Positions 27,646 to 37,639 are shown, numbered from the stretch's first letter. The stretch is 64,000 nucleotides of DNA from Paenibacillus sp. RUD330 (GCF_002243345.2 NZ_CP022655.2:4706001-4770000); one strand, 5' to 3'. Numbers and translations: made by a program. The notes: a model not told the origin generated them from the letters alone.

Positions 27646-30623
27646 AGGCTGGCCGAGCCAGCAGCAGCGCAGCCGCAGCCGCAAGCTCGCCCGGCGCGGG
27701 GCCGCTCCAGGCCGCCGCCGGCGGGCCGAAGCGGGCGGCCTCTTCCCAGGCCGCAAGCCGCCGCAGCGCGGCCGCGGCTTGCGGCTCGAGCGCCGGCGCC
27801 AGCGCGGCGGCCCGCTCGCGGGCGCTGCCTGCGGCCAGGTGCGCCGCCGCATGCCTGCGCTCGAGCAGGGCGCCGAGCGCAGCCGCAGCCGCGAGCAGCG
27901 CGGCTTGCGGCGCGGCGCGCCGGCCGCGCGGACGGCGGCGCAGCCCGCCGGCGAGCTCCGGCGGCGGGCCGCCGCGGCGCCCGGGCGCGGCGGCTGCGGC
28001 GCAGGCGCGCGCGTAGCGGCGCAGCGCAAGCGCGAGGCGCAGCCGCCCGCGCAGCGCGGGCGAAGCCAGCGCGCCGGCCGCGGCGGCGAGCGCCGCGAGC
28101 GCAGCCGCGGGGCCGGGCTGCAGCCGCCTGCGCCAGGCGCGCGGCCGCCGAGCCGGCGGCTTGCGCGGCCGCGGCCGCGCTTGCGGCGAGGCGGGCCGCG
28201 GCGGAGCCGGCCGCATCGCGCAGCCGCTGCGCGGGCGAGCCGTCCTGCGCGGCGCCAGGCTGCTCAAGCCCGTTCGGCGCTTGCGGACTCGCGCCTTGCG
28301 GAGCGGCCGCCGCTCCGGCCGGGCCGGCAAAGCCCGGCGTCGGATCGAACGCGACCCAGCCCGCGCCGTCCAGATAGACCTCTACCCAGGCATGCGCGTC
28401 GGCGGCGGTGACCTCGTAAACCCGGCTTCCCGCTTCCGCCTCGCTTTGATCCTTGGCCGGACTTCCGGCGGTGTAGCCTTTGACCCAGCGTGCCGGGATG
28501 CCTTGCGAGCGGAGCATGACCGCCATCGCCGTCGAGAAATGCACGCAGTAGCCCGTCTTCTGCACGAAGAGGAACTGGTCGGCCAGATCCTGGCCTTCCT
28601 TCGGAATGGAAGTGTCCGTCAGCGAGTAGACGTAATGCTGCTTCAAATATTGACTGACGGCCGCCGCCTGGTCGTACCGGTTCGGACCAGCCGCGCGGAC
28701 GATGGACGAGGCCAGATCCTTCACCCGCTTCGGCAGGTTGGAGGGAAGCTGCAGATTCGCCTGGATCTGCTCCTGCAGCCACCCCGCATCGGCGCCCTCC
28801 GCCGCCTCCTTGACCTCCGCCTGCACGCGGAGAACCGAGGCGGATGTCTCCGGTTTGACCGAGCGCGCCTCGTACTGCAGCTCTCCCGAGCCTCCTTGGG
28901 GCAAATAGATCGCTTCGGTAATTTTGTCCTTCAGGTAAGCGGTGGCCCCCTTTTCGGCGCCTTCCCCTTGCGCCGCCATCAGCTCGGCGTTCCTGCCCGA
29001 TACCGGAAGCGGCTGTCCTTCGGCATGCCTTGCGAGCCGCACCGTCTGGGTGATCTCATCGCCCCCGCCCGACTCCGAGCCCTCGACCGAACCGATCGGA
29101 ACCGATTGGAGCTGCCCGTAATCCTCCCTCCAGCCGCGTCCTTCATAGACGGACTTGGACTCTCCTCTCCAATAGAGCGGAGCGGGAGAAAGCGCCGTGA
29201 AGACTGGCGTCCTGGCCAGCGCGAGAGGCGCCCCCAAGACGGAATCGTCCTGGCTGTAGCCGGAAAAGGCCCCTTGCAGCGTGCCGCTTCCCACGACAAG
29301 CCGGGATACGTTCCCTGCGCCCGAAGCCGCTGCGGAGGCGCTTTCCCGGATGCTGTGCTGGACCTCGAGCGCCCAAGACGCCGGGCCGTACAGGCGCGGC
29401 TTGCCGCTGGACAGAAGGAGGGCGGCGCCGAGCACGAGCAGGGCGGCGCCCGCCGCCGCAGCCCACCCGCCCAGCCGGACAGGATGCCCTCCGGACGGGA
29501 AGCCCCAAGCCCCGGCCGGAACCGGCGGAGGCGCTTCGCCCGCCCGCCGCCGCAGCCGATGTCCGGTCAGCAGCGCGGAGAGCAGCAGGCCCTCCGCCGC
29601 CGCACGGGCCATGCCCGGCAGCAAGTCGAGGCCCATCCATTGATAGAGCAGGCCGAGATACAAGCCCGTCAGCACGGTCAGTCCCAATCCCCATTGGCGG
29701 ATCCAGACCAGTGTCTGGAGCGCGGACAGCAGCGCCGCAAGTCCGGCAAGCAGCAGAAGCGCCTGCGTCGGAGCGGATAGGCCGGAGATGCCCTGGGCGC
29801 CCACGCTGCGGATATCATCCGCAAGTATGCCAGGCAAGCCGCCGATCCAGTTCAGCAAGAGCCGCATGCCCCCGGCCATCCATCCCGCCCCGCCGATCAG
29901 CACGGCCGTCCTCAGCAGCGAAGCGGCCCAGCCCGGCAGCAAAAGAGCGCCTGCAGCCAAAAAAGCCCCTCCGATAAGCAGCAGGCGCGCCAGCGGAAAG
30001 GAACTGTTCCAGCCCGGCAGCTGAGCGAGCGGAAGCAGCCACTCCGCCAGCAGTCCAAGCAGCAGCAGGCTGGTGGCAAGACGCAGCGGCAGGCTCAGCG
30101 AATGTCCCGACAGATCGCTTCCCGAAGCGGGAGCGGCGATCTTCCCGCTTCCTCCTGCAGGACGGCCGGAATGTGAGCGCGCGCTCGTGCTCTTCAGCGG
30201 CTTATTCGCCGGAGCGGCTGTTCCTGCCGCCGGCAAGCCGGTTCCCGTTGGCGCCAAAAAGCCTCCTGCTGCCGGTTGTCCCGGCTGGCTTCCGGACGGA
30301 ATGCCGCTTCCTGCCCCATGTGCGGCCAGCAAAGGCAAACCCGCATGACCGGCCTTGCCGGTCAGCGGGGCGGCAGGCGCTGCCGCCTTCAAAGTCGGCC
30401 CGGGGAGCGTTCCGCCCCTTGCGCTTTTTCCCTGCCTATCATCAGCTTGCGGAGGATATCCGGCCCCGTGGGCTCTCGATTCTATCCTCGCGCCGGCTCC
30501 TTGCCGCTTTCCCGTTCCCTGCTGCATTCCGGTTCCTTGCTGCATTCCGGTTCCTTGCTGCTTGCCGGTTCCTTGCTGTATTCCGATTCCTTGCCGCTTG
30601 CCGGCACCCTTACCTCCCGTCAT
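27620..30623 (-). CDS. yebA: transglutaminase-like membrane protein (YebA/TgpA type), apparently frameshifted
   Basis: Membrane protein with N-terminal helices, an extracytoplasmic transglutaminase core (GYCVHFSTAMAVMLRSQGIPARWVKGY, then DAHAWVEVYLDGAGWVAFDPTPG, giving Cys-His-Asp) and normally a last helix plus a DUF4129 tail. ATG 30623 follows AAAGGAGG and overlaps the yeaD end. The core is read in one frame down to about 28150. The last helix (AAALAALAAAAGALA), LRRYARA and the DUF4129-like tail ending at 27620 are in the next frame, so one indel near 28140-28230 (about 85% GC) is likely. Without correction the frame runs to 27258 as Arg/Cys-rich sequence. About 175 Gly/Gln/Ala-rich residues with QQGTG repeats precede the first helix. 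Order with yeaC, yeaD and guaA is as in B. subtilis. Confidence 0.78.
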
Positions 30624-32238
30624 GGCGGCCGCCCTCCTTTCCCTGATGAAGAACCGGCTTGGCGGCCGGCGAGGAAAGAGACATCCAGGAGACGCGGTAT
30701 CCTCTGGCCTGCGCCCAGCGCATCCGCTCCCGCATGGCGGCGGAAGGCACCGTCTGCAGTATCGGAACCCTGAATTCAAAGCGGCAGCCGGCCGCTTGGG
30801 CCGCCTCCGCCGCATGGCTCCATGCTTCTCCGTCCTGCCAGTCCGGCGTCACCATGACCAGGCTGCACCCGTGGGGCAGCAGCCTGTCCGAGCGCAGCCG
30901 GTCGAGCTGCTCTGCCAGCGTGCCCATCGATGCCGGGCTGAGCCTCGCGAGCAGACGCGCCGCCGCCTCGACGGCTCCTTTGCCTTGGCCGCCGGCGCGG
31001 ACAAGCACCGTGCCTGCTCCGGCTTGCAGCCGGACGGAGCGTCCGCTTCGCCGCTCTTCCAGCATCGCAGCCAGCGCGAGTCCCGCGCTGCGGTCTAGCA
31101 GCGCGTCGCCTAAGCCGGCTCCCGAGCCCAGAAGCACGACGGCCACGGCGCCGGGACCGGCCTCGTCCGTCTTGATCCGGAGCTCGCGTCCCTTGGCCGC
31201 CGCCCGCCAATCGATATGCCGGACGGAGTCTCCCTCCCGGTAAGGCCGCGTGCCCGGGCCGGCGCCGCCGGAACGCCGCTCCCGCCGCCCTTCTCCAGGC
31301 TCCCCGCCGCCGATTCCGCCTTGCGGCCTGTCCGCTCCGGCCGGAGGAAGGCTTTCCCGGTCTCCCTCAGGCTGGGGAAGGACGGTGAACTCACCGCCGC
31401 ATTCCAGCTTCCGCCGGGAAGCGGCAAGTCCGAAAGGCTCGACGGCTGTCACCGTCAAGGCCCGGAACCGGTAGCAGCCCCGTCCCAGGTTCGCCGCTTC
31501 ATACTTCAGCGTCCACTCCTTTTTCAGCCAAGGAAGAGACCATCCTGCCATCGTCAAAGGCTGCTTGAGGCCCGCCGATTCATTGACCAGCTCCTCCCGG
31601 ACCTGCAGCATGAGCAGCGGCAGCACCCGGCGCCCCCGAATCACAAGGGTGACCTCCAGCGAGCCGTCCTGGCTTCCCGGCGCCAGCCGCCGCTCCGCCT
31701 GAAGCCCGCTGCCCGCCATCCATAATCCCGGCAAGGCGGCAAGCGCAAGCACGCCACCCAGGACAGAAGCGGCGAGCCATTCCGCCGCTCCGCCTCGGAC
31801 AGCTGCCGCGGCCATAGCGGCGGCAGCCAGCATGGCAAGCGCGGCAAGCGCCAGACGGCGCGGCCTGATGGCCGCGGGCAAGCTCGAAGCGTCCCGGACT
31901 GCGAAGCTTCCGGCTCCAGGCTGCGCTTTGGCGGTGCTGCCCTGCATATGGCTTCCCGCCCCAGGCTGCGCTTTATCGGTGCTGCCCTGCATATGGCTTC
32001 CCGAGCCAAATGCCGCCACGCCTCCGCCTCCCTGCCGGATGCTCCCGGAGCCGGATGCGGCCATTCCCCCTCCGCCAGCAGCTAAATGCCCTCGAGACGC
32101 CATGCTTCCCGCTCCGGGCACCGCCATTCCGCCTGGCGCCGCAATTCCTTGCGCAGCCGCATAACCGGCTCCGTTCGACGCCGGCCCTCCGGCCGCATGC
32201 GGCCCCGGCCCTCCCGCACCGCTTCCGGACGCGCTCAC
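30610..32238 (-). CDS. yeaD: DUF58-domain membrane protein with low-complexity N-terminus
   Basis: Partner of MoxR ATPases; role unknown, suspected in envelope assembly or stress. The DUF58 hallmark GTRPYREGDSVRHIDWRAAAK is present. GTG 32238 overlaps the yeaC stop (GTGA) with GGGGGG upstream, giving 542 aa. Two membrane helices usually open this family. Here they start only near residue 125, after a Gly/Ala/Ser-rich stretch containing GSHMQGST-KAQPGA repeated twice. It overlaps yebA by 14 bp. Confidence 0.85.
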   Translation of the reverse strand: MSASGSGAGGPGPHAAGGPASNGAGYAAAQGIAAPGGMAVPGAGSMASRGHLAAGGGGMAASGSGSIRQGGGGVAAFGSGSHMQGSTDKAQPGAGSHMQGSTAKAQPGAGSFAVRDASSLPAAIRPRRLALAALAMLAAAAMAAAAVRGGAAEWLAASVLGGVLALAALPGLWMAGSGLQAERRLAPGSQDGSLEVTLVIRGRRVLPLLMLQVREELVNESAGLKQPLTMAGWSLPWLKKEWTLKYEAANLGRGCYRFRALTVTAVEPFGLAASRRKLECGGEFTVLPQPEGDRESLPPAGADRPQGGIGGGEPGEGRRERRSGGAGPGTRPYREGDSVRHIDWRAAAKGRELRIKTDEAGPGAVAVVLLGSGAGLGDALLDRSAGLALAAMLEERRSGRSVRLQAGAGTVLVRAGGQGKGAVEAAARLLARLSPASMGTLAEQLDRLRSDRLLPHGCSLVMVTPDWQDGEAWSHAAEAAQAAGCRFEFRVPILQTVPSAAMRERMRWAQARGYRVSWMSLSSPAAKPVLHQGKEGGRHDGR

Positions 32239-33257
32239 AGCTTCGCCCCCCGGGAACCGGGAACCGGCACAGAGCCCAGGATGCGGATCAGCGCGCCTGC
32301 CGCGGCTGCCGGGTCCGGCTGGCCGTATCCGTCCCGGGCGCACAGCCTGTGGGACAGCACCGCAGCCGCGACGGCCTTCAAATCATCCGGCAGCACGTAA
32401 TCCCGGCCTGCCGCGTAAGCCATCGCCTGGCCCGCCCGCAGCCAATCCCGCGACGCCCTCGGGCTTGCTCCGAGCGCAAGCTCCGGGGCCACCCGCGTCG
32501 CCTGGACGACCCGTACGATATAAGTCAGCAGCTCCGGGCTGCAATGCACGGTCCGGCTCTCCTCTATCATGGCCTGCCACTGCCGCGCGGAGACGACCGG
32601 CCGCAGCAGCTCCGGCTGGCGCTGCTCGCCGGCCGCCATCATTTCCAGCATCCGCACCTCGTCCCGGCTATCCGGATAGCCGATCGACAGCCTCATCATG
32701 AAACGGTCCATCTGAGCTTCCGGCAGCGGATGCGTTCCTTCGTCGTCAAGCGGATTCTGGGTCGCGATCAGCAGCCAAGGCTCCGGGAGCCGGCGGGTCG
32801 TCCCGTCCACGGTGACGCATCTCTCCTCCATAGCCTCCAGCAGCGCCGACTGCGTTCGAGGCGACGTGCGGTTGATCTCGTCGGCCAGGACGATGTTGGC
32901 CATGATCGGACCTTCGCGATAAATGAACTCGCCTGCCCTGCCGTCCCATACCGAGCCTCCCGTCACATCCGCCGGCAGCAGGTCCGAAGTGAACTGGATG
33001 CGCTGGAAGCGGCCTCCCGTCAGCCGCGCGAGCGCTCGGGCCAGCAGCGTCTTGCCGACCCCCGGCACATCCTCCAGCAAAATATGACCGCCCGCCAGCA
33101 TCGCCGCGGCAGCCAGTCCGATCGTCTCCCTCTTCCCGAGCAGCACGCTCTCAGCGCGAGCCTCCAGGCGCGCGACGAGCGCCTGCTTCGGCTCCGGCCA
33201 CTCCTCAGCCCCACGATGGCCGGGCGTCTCCTGCGGCTGCGGTTCCCTGTTCAGCAT
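32235..33257 (-). CDS. yeaC: MoxR-family AAA+ ATPase
   Basis: Chaperone-like ATPase that pairs with DUF58/von Willebrand A proteins. Walker A EDVPGVGKTLLARAL, Walker B ADEINRTSPRTQSALLEAMEE, sensor ATQNPLDDEGTHPLPEAQMDRF. Full length at 340 aa. ATG 33257 follows GGGAGG. First gene of the yeaC-yeaD-yebA set; overlapping stops and starts show one operon. Confidence 0.93.
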   Translation of the reverse strand: MLNREPQPQETPGHRGAEEWPEPKQALVARLEARAESVLLGKRETIGLAAAAMLAGGHILLEDVPGVGKTLLARALARLTGGRFQRIQFTSDLLPADVTGGSVWDGRAGEFIYREGPIMANIVLADEINRTSPRTQSALLEAMEERCVTVDGTTRRLPEPWLLIATQNPLDDEGTHPLPEAQMDRFMMRLSIGYPDSRDEVRMLEMMAAGEQRQPELLRPVVSARQWQAMIEESRTVHCSPELLTYIVRVVQATRVAPELALGASPRASRDWLRAGQAMAYAAGRDYVLPDDLKAVAAAVLSHRLCARDGYGQPDPAAAAGALIRILGSVPVPGSRGAKL

Positions 33258-33506
33258 TTCGATTCCTCCCGCATGTTCCGGATTCTATGAATCTTCCATG
33301 CTATCAGTCTCTCCACCGCAAGGAAGAAATAGACCCCGAACCCCCAGGGATCGCGGAATATAACGGATTCTCCCTCTTTCTTCCCGCCAGCCTAAGCTTG
33401 CATGACCGGGCAGACCGATGAAAGCCGAGCACGCTCTTGGGTTTAGGGAGTCCCATTTTCATTCGGTGATCGCTGTGGAAGCGGTATCGTTCGGAATCGG
33501 CCAGAT

Positions 33507-33541
33507 GCAAAAAAAGGCCGGGACCGCCGCCGGTCTTGGCC
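33507..33541 (-). terminator. terminator of the repeat-protein gene
   Basis: GGCC-ACCG / CGGT-GGCC stem with internal mismatches, then (leftwards) seven T residues. It starts directly after the stop codon at 33545. Confidence 0.85.
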
Positions 33542-33544
33542 CTT

Positions 33545-35716
33545 TTATCGAAACAATACGAGGATCTGATTGTCGCCCGTCCGCCTCATGACCCGGTACC
33601 CCGTCTCCGAGCTCGTCGCGATGCCCTGATTGTTCGGAAGGCAATAACCGTTGACCGAGCAGGAGCCGTCGTCTCTCACGAGCAGCCTGCCGAGCAGGCC
33701 GACGGACACCCATTCCGCCCTCAGCCTTCTGGGGACGTAGCTCCGGGAAGGATCCCAGGCTGGATTGAGGACCGGGTCCGTCAGCGCATAGGCGGGACGG
33801 ATGAGAGCGCCGTCCGCGTCCCTCTCCTCGGGAACGGCCGCTTCCCGGACCTGCACCCTGCCCCACTCGTCCTTCACATACTTTTCCTCCCACCGGAGCT
33901 CCGCTGCATTTCCGACCATCGTCGGAACCGCGCTGGAGATGCCGAGGATGTCGTCGCCGGCGGCAGCCGTCCGGATCCGGTCGCCGTCCAGAGCGATGAA
34001 ATAACCCGGCTCGATGGCGCTGCCGCCGATCGTCTCGTACATCTCGGCATAGTCGGCGCCGCCGGAAAAATAGCTGCCGTCGATGGACATGTTCCCGGAA
34101 GAGCCCTGCAGCACGGCGGCCAGCCCCGGCGCGGCGGCGGAGGTCCCATTCGCCACATGCCAGGAAAAGGGGTACAGCGTCGTCCCATACCGGCCCATGA
34201 TATGAGATCCATTGAGGCTGGCGGTCGTCTGCAGCCCTTCCGCATGGGAGAAGTCCCCGCTCGCGACCGTAAGCACCCCTTCCGCATGGGCCCGGCTGCC
34301 AAGCGCCGACGTATCCGAGCCCTCGGCGTGGGAGCCGAAGCCGCCTGCTGTCGTGCCGACTCCTTCGGCATGAGAGTTGTTGCCCGAGGCGGCCGTCGTG
34401 TTGCCCTCCGCATGGGAGGCATAACCGGAAGCCGTGGATGTATACCCTTCCGCATGGGAGTTGAAGGCATTGGCGATCGTATTCGAGCCTTCCGCATGGG
34501 CGTAATTGTTGGACGCCTCGGTCATGTAACCTTCCGCATGGGAAAAGTTCCCGGATGCCGTCGTATTGGATCCCTCCGCATGGGCCGAAGTCCCCGATGC
34601 CGTCGTGCTGACTCCTTCCGCATGAGTGCCGTTGTTGGAGGAAAGCGTCGATATCCCTTCCGCATGGGAGCCAAGCCCCTCGGCGGCGGATCCGAAGCCT
34701 CCCGCATGGGAATACGTTCCGGAAGCCGTCGTCCCGGAGCCTTCCGAGTGGGAGTTCCCGCCGATGGCTGCCGTGCTGCTGCCCTCGGCATGGGAGGCGA
34801 AGCCTTCGGCGGCCGTACCGATCCCTTCCGCATGCGAATTGTTTCCGGAGGCGATCGTCGTATTCCCTTCGGCATGGGAGGCATAGCCCTCCGCGGTCGC
34901 CGCGTAGCCTTCCGCATGGGTATTGGAGGCGCTGGCGACCGTAAGCGATCCCTCCGCATGGGCATAGTTCGCGCTGGCCGCCGTATTGTAGCCTTCCGTA
35001 TGGGAATAGTTGCCGGACGCCTCGGTGCCGGAGCCCTCCGCATGGGCGTAATCCCCGCTCGCATCCGTGCCCGAGCCTTCCGCATGGGCGGCCAATCCCG
35101 ACGCCGTCGCGAATCTCCCCTCGGCGTGGGAGGATTCCCCGCTTGACGCCGTGCGGTAGCCCTCGGCATGCGACGCCGTTCCGCTCGCGTTCGTTTGAGA
35201 GCCTTCCGCATGGGCCGCATCCATGCCGGCCGTCGTCGAGAAGCCTTCCGCATGGGAGGCCGAGCCGCTCGCCACCGTCCCCGATCCTTCCGCATGCGCG
35301 CTGTCTGCGAGCGATTGCGAATTGTAGCCTTCCGCATGGGAGCCAGTGCCCGTCGCGCGCGTTTCGTCGCCCTCCGCATGGGAGGCTTCTCCGCTTGCCA
35401 TCGTCTGCGCGCCTTCCGCATGAGCGGCGTTGCCGCTGGCGACCGTTTCCGATCCTTCCGCGTGGGACGCATCGGCATTCGCCGCCGTCCTGAAGCCTTC
35501 GGCATGGGACGCCGATCCGCTCGCCGCCGTTTCCGCCCCTTCCGCGTGAGCGCTGTCCGCAATCGACTGGGTGTCGTAGCCCTCGGAATGGGCTGCATTG
35601 CCGGATGCGGTCGTGCCGCTCCCTTCCGCATGGGATGCGACTCCGCTTGCCGTCGTATTGATGCCTTCCGCCTCCGAGCAAAGCCCGGAAGGGTCCCGGT
35701 TGCAATCTTCGGGCAT
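33545..35716 (-). CDS. YadA-head-like repeat protein with Peptidase_G2-type C-terminal domain
   Basis: Residues about 13-510 are an opening SEAEG unit plus 34 consecutive units of exactly 14 residues with the pattern (S/A/T)HAEGxxTxASGxx, the left-handed parallel beta-roll repeat of trimeric adhesin heads (YadA/Hep_Hag). The C-terminal 200 residues (GGADYAEMYET, IEPGYFIALDGDRIR, ILGISSAVP) resemble the autoproteolytic Peptidase_G2 domain of phage appendages and Bacillales surface proteins. No signal peptide, membrane helix or wall anchor is visible: the N-terminus is MPEDCNRDPSGL. ATG 35716 follows GGAGGAGG by 9 nt. Synonymous codons vary between units, so the array is old. A spore-surface or phage-derived fibre is possible; neighbours do not decide it. 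Confidence 0.85.
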   Translation of the reverse strand: MPEDCNRDPSGLCSEAEGINTTASGVASHAEGSGTTASGNAAHSEGYDTQSIADSAHAEGAETAASGSASHAEGFRTAANADASHAEGSETVASGNAAHAEGAQTMASGEASHAEGDETRATGTGSHAEGYNSQSLADSAHAEGSGTVASGSASHAEGFSTTAGMDAAHAEGSQTNASGTASHAEGYRTASSGESSHAEGRFATASGLAAHAEGSGTDASGDYAHAEGSGTEASGNYSHTEGYNTAASANYAHAEGSLTVASASNTHAEGYAATAEGYASHAEGNTTIASGNNSHAEGIGTAAEGFASHAEGSSTAAIGGNSHSEGSGTTASGTYSHAGGFGSAAEGLGSHAEGISTLSSNNGTHAEGVSTTASGTSAHAEGSNTTASGNFSHAEGYMTEASNNYAHAEGSNTIANAFNSHAEGYTSTASGYASHAEGNTTAASGNNSHAEGVGTTAGGFGSHAEGSDTSALGSRAHAEGVLTVASGDFSHAEGLQTTASLNGSHIMGRYGTTLYPFSWHVANGTSAAAPGLAAVLQGSSGNMSIDGSYFSGGADYAEMYETIGGSAIEPGYFIALDGDRIRTAAAGDDILGISSAVPTMVGNAAELRWEEKYVKDEWGRVQVREAAVPEERDADGALIRPAYALTDPVLNPAWDPSRSYVPRRLRAEWVSVGLLGRLLVRDDGSCSVNGYCLPNNQGIATSSETGYRVMRRTGDNQILVLFR

Positions 35717-35795
35717 GGAACGAGCCTCCTCCATCAATCCGTTTTCAAGCATCCTTCCATCCCTATGCATAACCGAAGGAGAAAAGAAGAAAATG

Positions 35796-35832
35796 CGGCA
35801 AAAAGGCCGACCGGAAAGCCGGTCAGCCTTTG
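35796..35832. terminator. terminator between the deacetylase and repeat-protein genes
   Basis: GGCCGACCGG/CCGGTCAGCC stem with A runs on the left and T-rich sequence on the right. On the minus strand it follows the deacetylase gene and ends in TTTTT. Confidence 0.8.
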
Positions 35833-35846
35833 CTTTTGATTTTTAC

Positions 35847-35966
35847 GATGGCTTTTGCGATCGTTTTAGAGATGGCTTTTGCGATCGTTTTTGAGATGGC
35901 TTCTGCGATCGTTATTGCGATGGCTTCCTGCGAAATTTATGCGACGGCCTCTGCGATCGCCTTTAG
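35847..35966. repeat. 24-bp tandem repeat, 5 copies, at the 3' end of the deacetylase gene
   Basis: Units GATGGCTTTTGCGATCGTTT plus TAGA start at 35847, 35871, 35895, 35919 and 35943, exactly 24 bp apart; later units are diverged. Each holds a CGATCG palindrome or a remnant. They end at the deacetylase stop codon (35963), so they lie in its 3' untranslated region. The period is 8 codons, so they might once have been coding. Confidence 0.85.
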
Positions 35967-37639
35967 GCGGCCGCCTTGCCGGAATCAAGACCCTCGTCCG
36001 TCCATACCTCGACAAGCCCGGCGGAGCTGCTCATCTGCACGGCGCGCTGGCCAAGCAGCTCCAGCAGATCGGTCAGCGGCGCCCGCAGGGTGCCGGCCGG
36101 CTGCTGGAACACGAGCTCCTTCTGCAGGCTGCCGCTTGCTCCGCTGGCGGCGATGATGGCGGCTGTGCCTGACGCGGCGTCCCATTGCACCGAGCCTCCG
36201 AGCGCCTCAACGACGCGGCGGACCGGTACGGACAGCTTGTCTCCATGCAGCGAATAACCGCCGTACGCAAGCTTCAGATCTCCCAGCGGGGTATGAAGGA
36301 GAAGATCCGCGTCGAGAGTGCCGTACGCCTTTCCATGTGCCGCTGTTCCGCTGCCTGCCGCATTTGCGGGAAGGCTGTGCGGCTGCACCTGGCCGACAGG
36401 AGCCATCGCCGGCACGGAGATCTTGTCCCCGTCGTCCGCAGCCAGCCAGGACTGGCTCGCCCTCAGCCTGCCGCTCTCCGCCGCGAAGGCGGCCGCTTCG
36501 CCCGGAAGCGGCGCGGGCCGCTGCCACTTGAGCTGCTTCGCCAGCGGGAACAAGGGAACTTCGGCGGAAGGGGTGACGGCAGCGAAGCTGTAGCCCTTGT
36601 CTTTGTAGTAAGCGATAATGGCCGGAAGAGCCTTGACCGACTCCGCATGGCCGGTGCCGTCATGCAGCAGGATCGTCATCTCATGCTTCAGCGGCGCCGA
36701 AGTCGCGCCGGCGATGATTTCCTTGGCCGGCACTCCGGCCCGCTTGGAGTCGCCGCTGTCCACATTCCAGTCCACCATCTTGTAGCCCGCATTTTTCATC
36801 GCCTCGAAATAACCCGAGTCGAAGTTGCTGTACGTCCCCCCTGGAGCCCGCACCAGATCCGTCGCCACTCCCGCTTCCAGCAGCGCTTTCTCCGTCCGCA
36901 CCGTCTGCTCCGCATAAACGGAGAAGCTGCCGTAGATCTCGGAGTAGACATGATCATAGGAGTGGTTGCCGATGGAATGGCCGGCCGCCTTGACCTTGCG
37001 CACCAGGTCCGGACGCTCCTCGACATGGCGGCCGACCATGAAGAAGGTCGCCTTGATTCCATTTTTCTTCAATATATCCAGCACCTGAGGCGTGTAGATG
37101 CTCGGCCCGTCGTCGAAGGTCAGGTAGACGGTCGGCTTGGCGGGACGCTCCGCAGCCGCGCTCTTGCCCGTGCCCGCAGCAGAAGCTGCGGCGCTGGTTC
37201 CGGCCGTTCCGCCAGCCTCCGCCGCCGCTCCCTGCTTGTCCGCTTCAGGCGCCGCGCCGGAATCGCCCCGGCCTGCCTGAGCCGCGTCCGCCGTCCCTCC
37301 GTCCTGTCCCGCGCCGGAAGCCTGCTCCAATGCCGCGATCAGCTGCTTCTCCGTCATTCCGGACAAGGCGATGCTGTTCCATCCTGCGGCCGCTCCGCCT
37401 GATTTTCCGGATCCGGCTTGTCCCGCAGCGGCGACGGCAGCTCCTGAAGGAAGCGGCCTGCCCGCTTGAGCGGCGGCTCCATCCGAAGCGAACGGTGCAG
37501 AAGCTGCGGCCATCGCCGCAGGCGGCCCCGCTGTCAGCGCCCGGCCTGGAGCGAGAGAAGCCCAATCGTTGCCGAATCCCGTCAATCCTGTCAGCAGCGC
37601 CGCGGCGGCCGCCATCAATCGAAGCGTACTTTTTCCCAT
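35963..37639 (-). CDS. secreted polysaccharide deacetylase with copper-amine-oxidase-like domain
   Basis: Signal peptide MGKSTLRLMAAAAALLTGLTG, then an Ala/Gly-rich linker of about 140 residues. The NodB domain follows (LTFDDG, GNHSYDH, RAPGG, DWNVDSGDS, ILLHDGTGH; all metal and catalytic motifs present), then a C-terminal copper-amine-oxidase N-terminal-like stalk domain (KLSVPVRRVVEALGGSVQWD), a wall-associated module common in Paenibacillus secreted enzymes. It probably deacetylates peptidoglycan or another wall glycan. ATG 37639 follows AAAGGGTG. The long in-frame upstream region (to 37969) overlaps the next gene and lacks a site. 558 aa. Confidence 0.9.
   Translation of the reverse strand: MGKSTLRLMAAAAALLTGLTGFGNDWASLAPGRALTAGPPAAMAAASAPFASDGAAAQAGRPLPSGAAVAAAGQAGSGKSGGAAAGWNSIALSGMTEKQLIAALEQASGAGQDGGTADAAQAGRGDSGAAPEADKQGAAAEAGGTAGTSAAASAAGTGKSAAAERPAKPTVYLTFDDGPSIYTPQVLDILKKNGIKATFFMVGRHVEERPDLVRKVKAAGHSIGNHSYDHVYSEIYGSFSVYAEQTVRTEKALLEAGVATDLVRAPGGTYSNFDSGYFEAMKNAGYKMVDWNVDSGDSKRAGVPAKEIIAGATSAPLKHEMTILLHDGTGHAESVKALPAIIAYYKDKGYSFAAVTPSAEVPLFPLAKQLKWQRPAPLPGEAAAFAAESGRLRASQSWLAADDGDKISVPAMAPVGQVQPHSLPANAAGSGTAAHGKAYGTLDADLLLHTPLGDLKLAYGGYSLHGDKLSVPVRRVVEALGGSVQWDAASGTAAIIAASGASGSLQKELVFQQPAGTLRAPLTDLLELLGQRAVQMSSSAGLVEVWTDEGLDSGKAAA

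Noticed and set aside
25581-28016. Plus-strand open frame of 811 codons opposite guaA and the yebA 3' end
   Set aside because: Antisense shadow, with an Ala/Arg-rich end and no start signal.
33459-35705. Long minus-strand reading of 748 residues, Arg/Cys/Gly-rich, in another frame of the repeat-protein gene
   Set aside because: It is an out-of-frame shadow of a 42-bp codon-periodic array. It has no ribosome site, and the HAEG frame has clear family domains.
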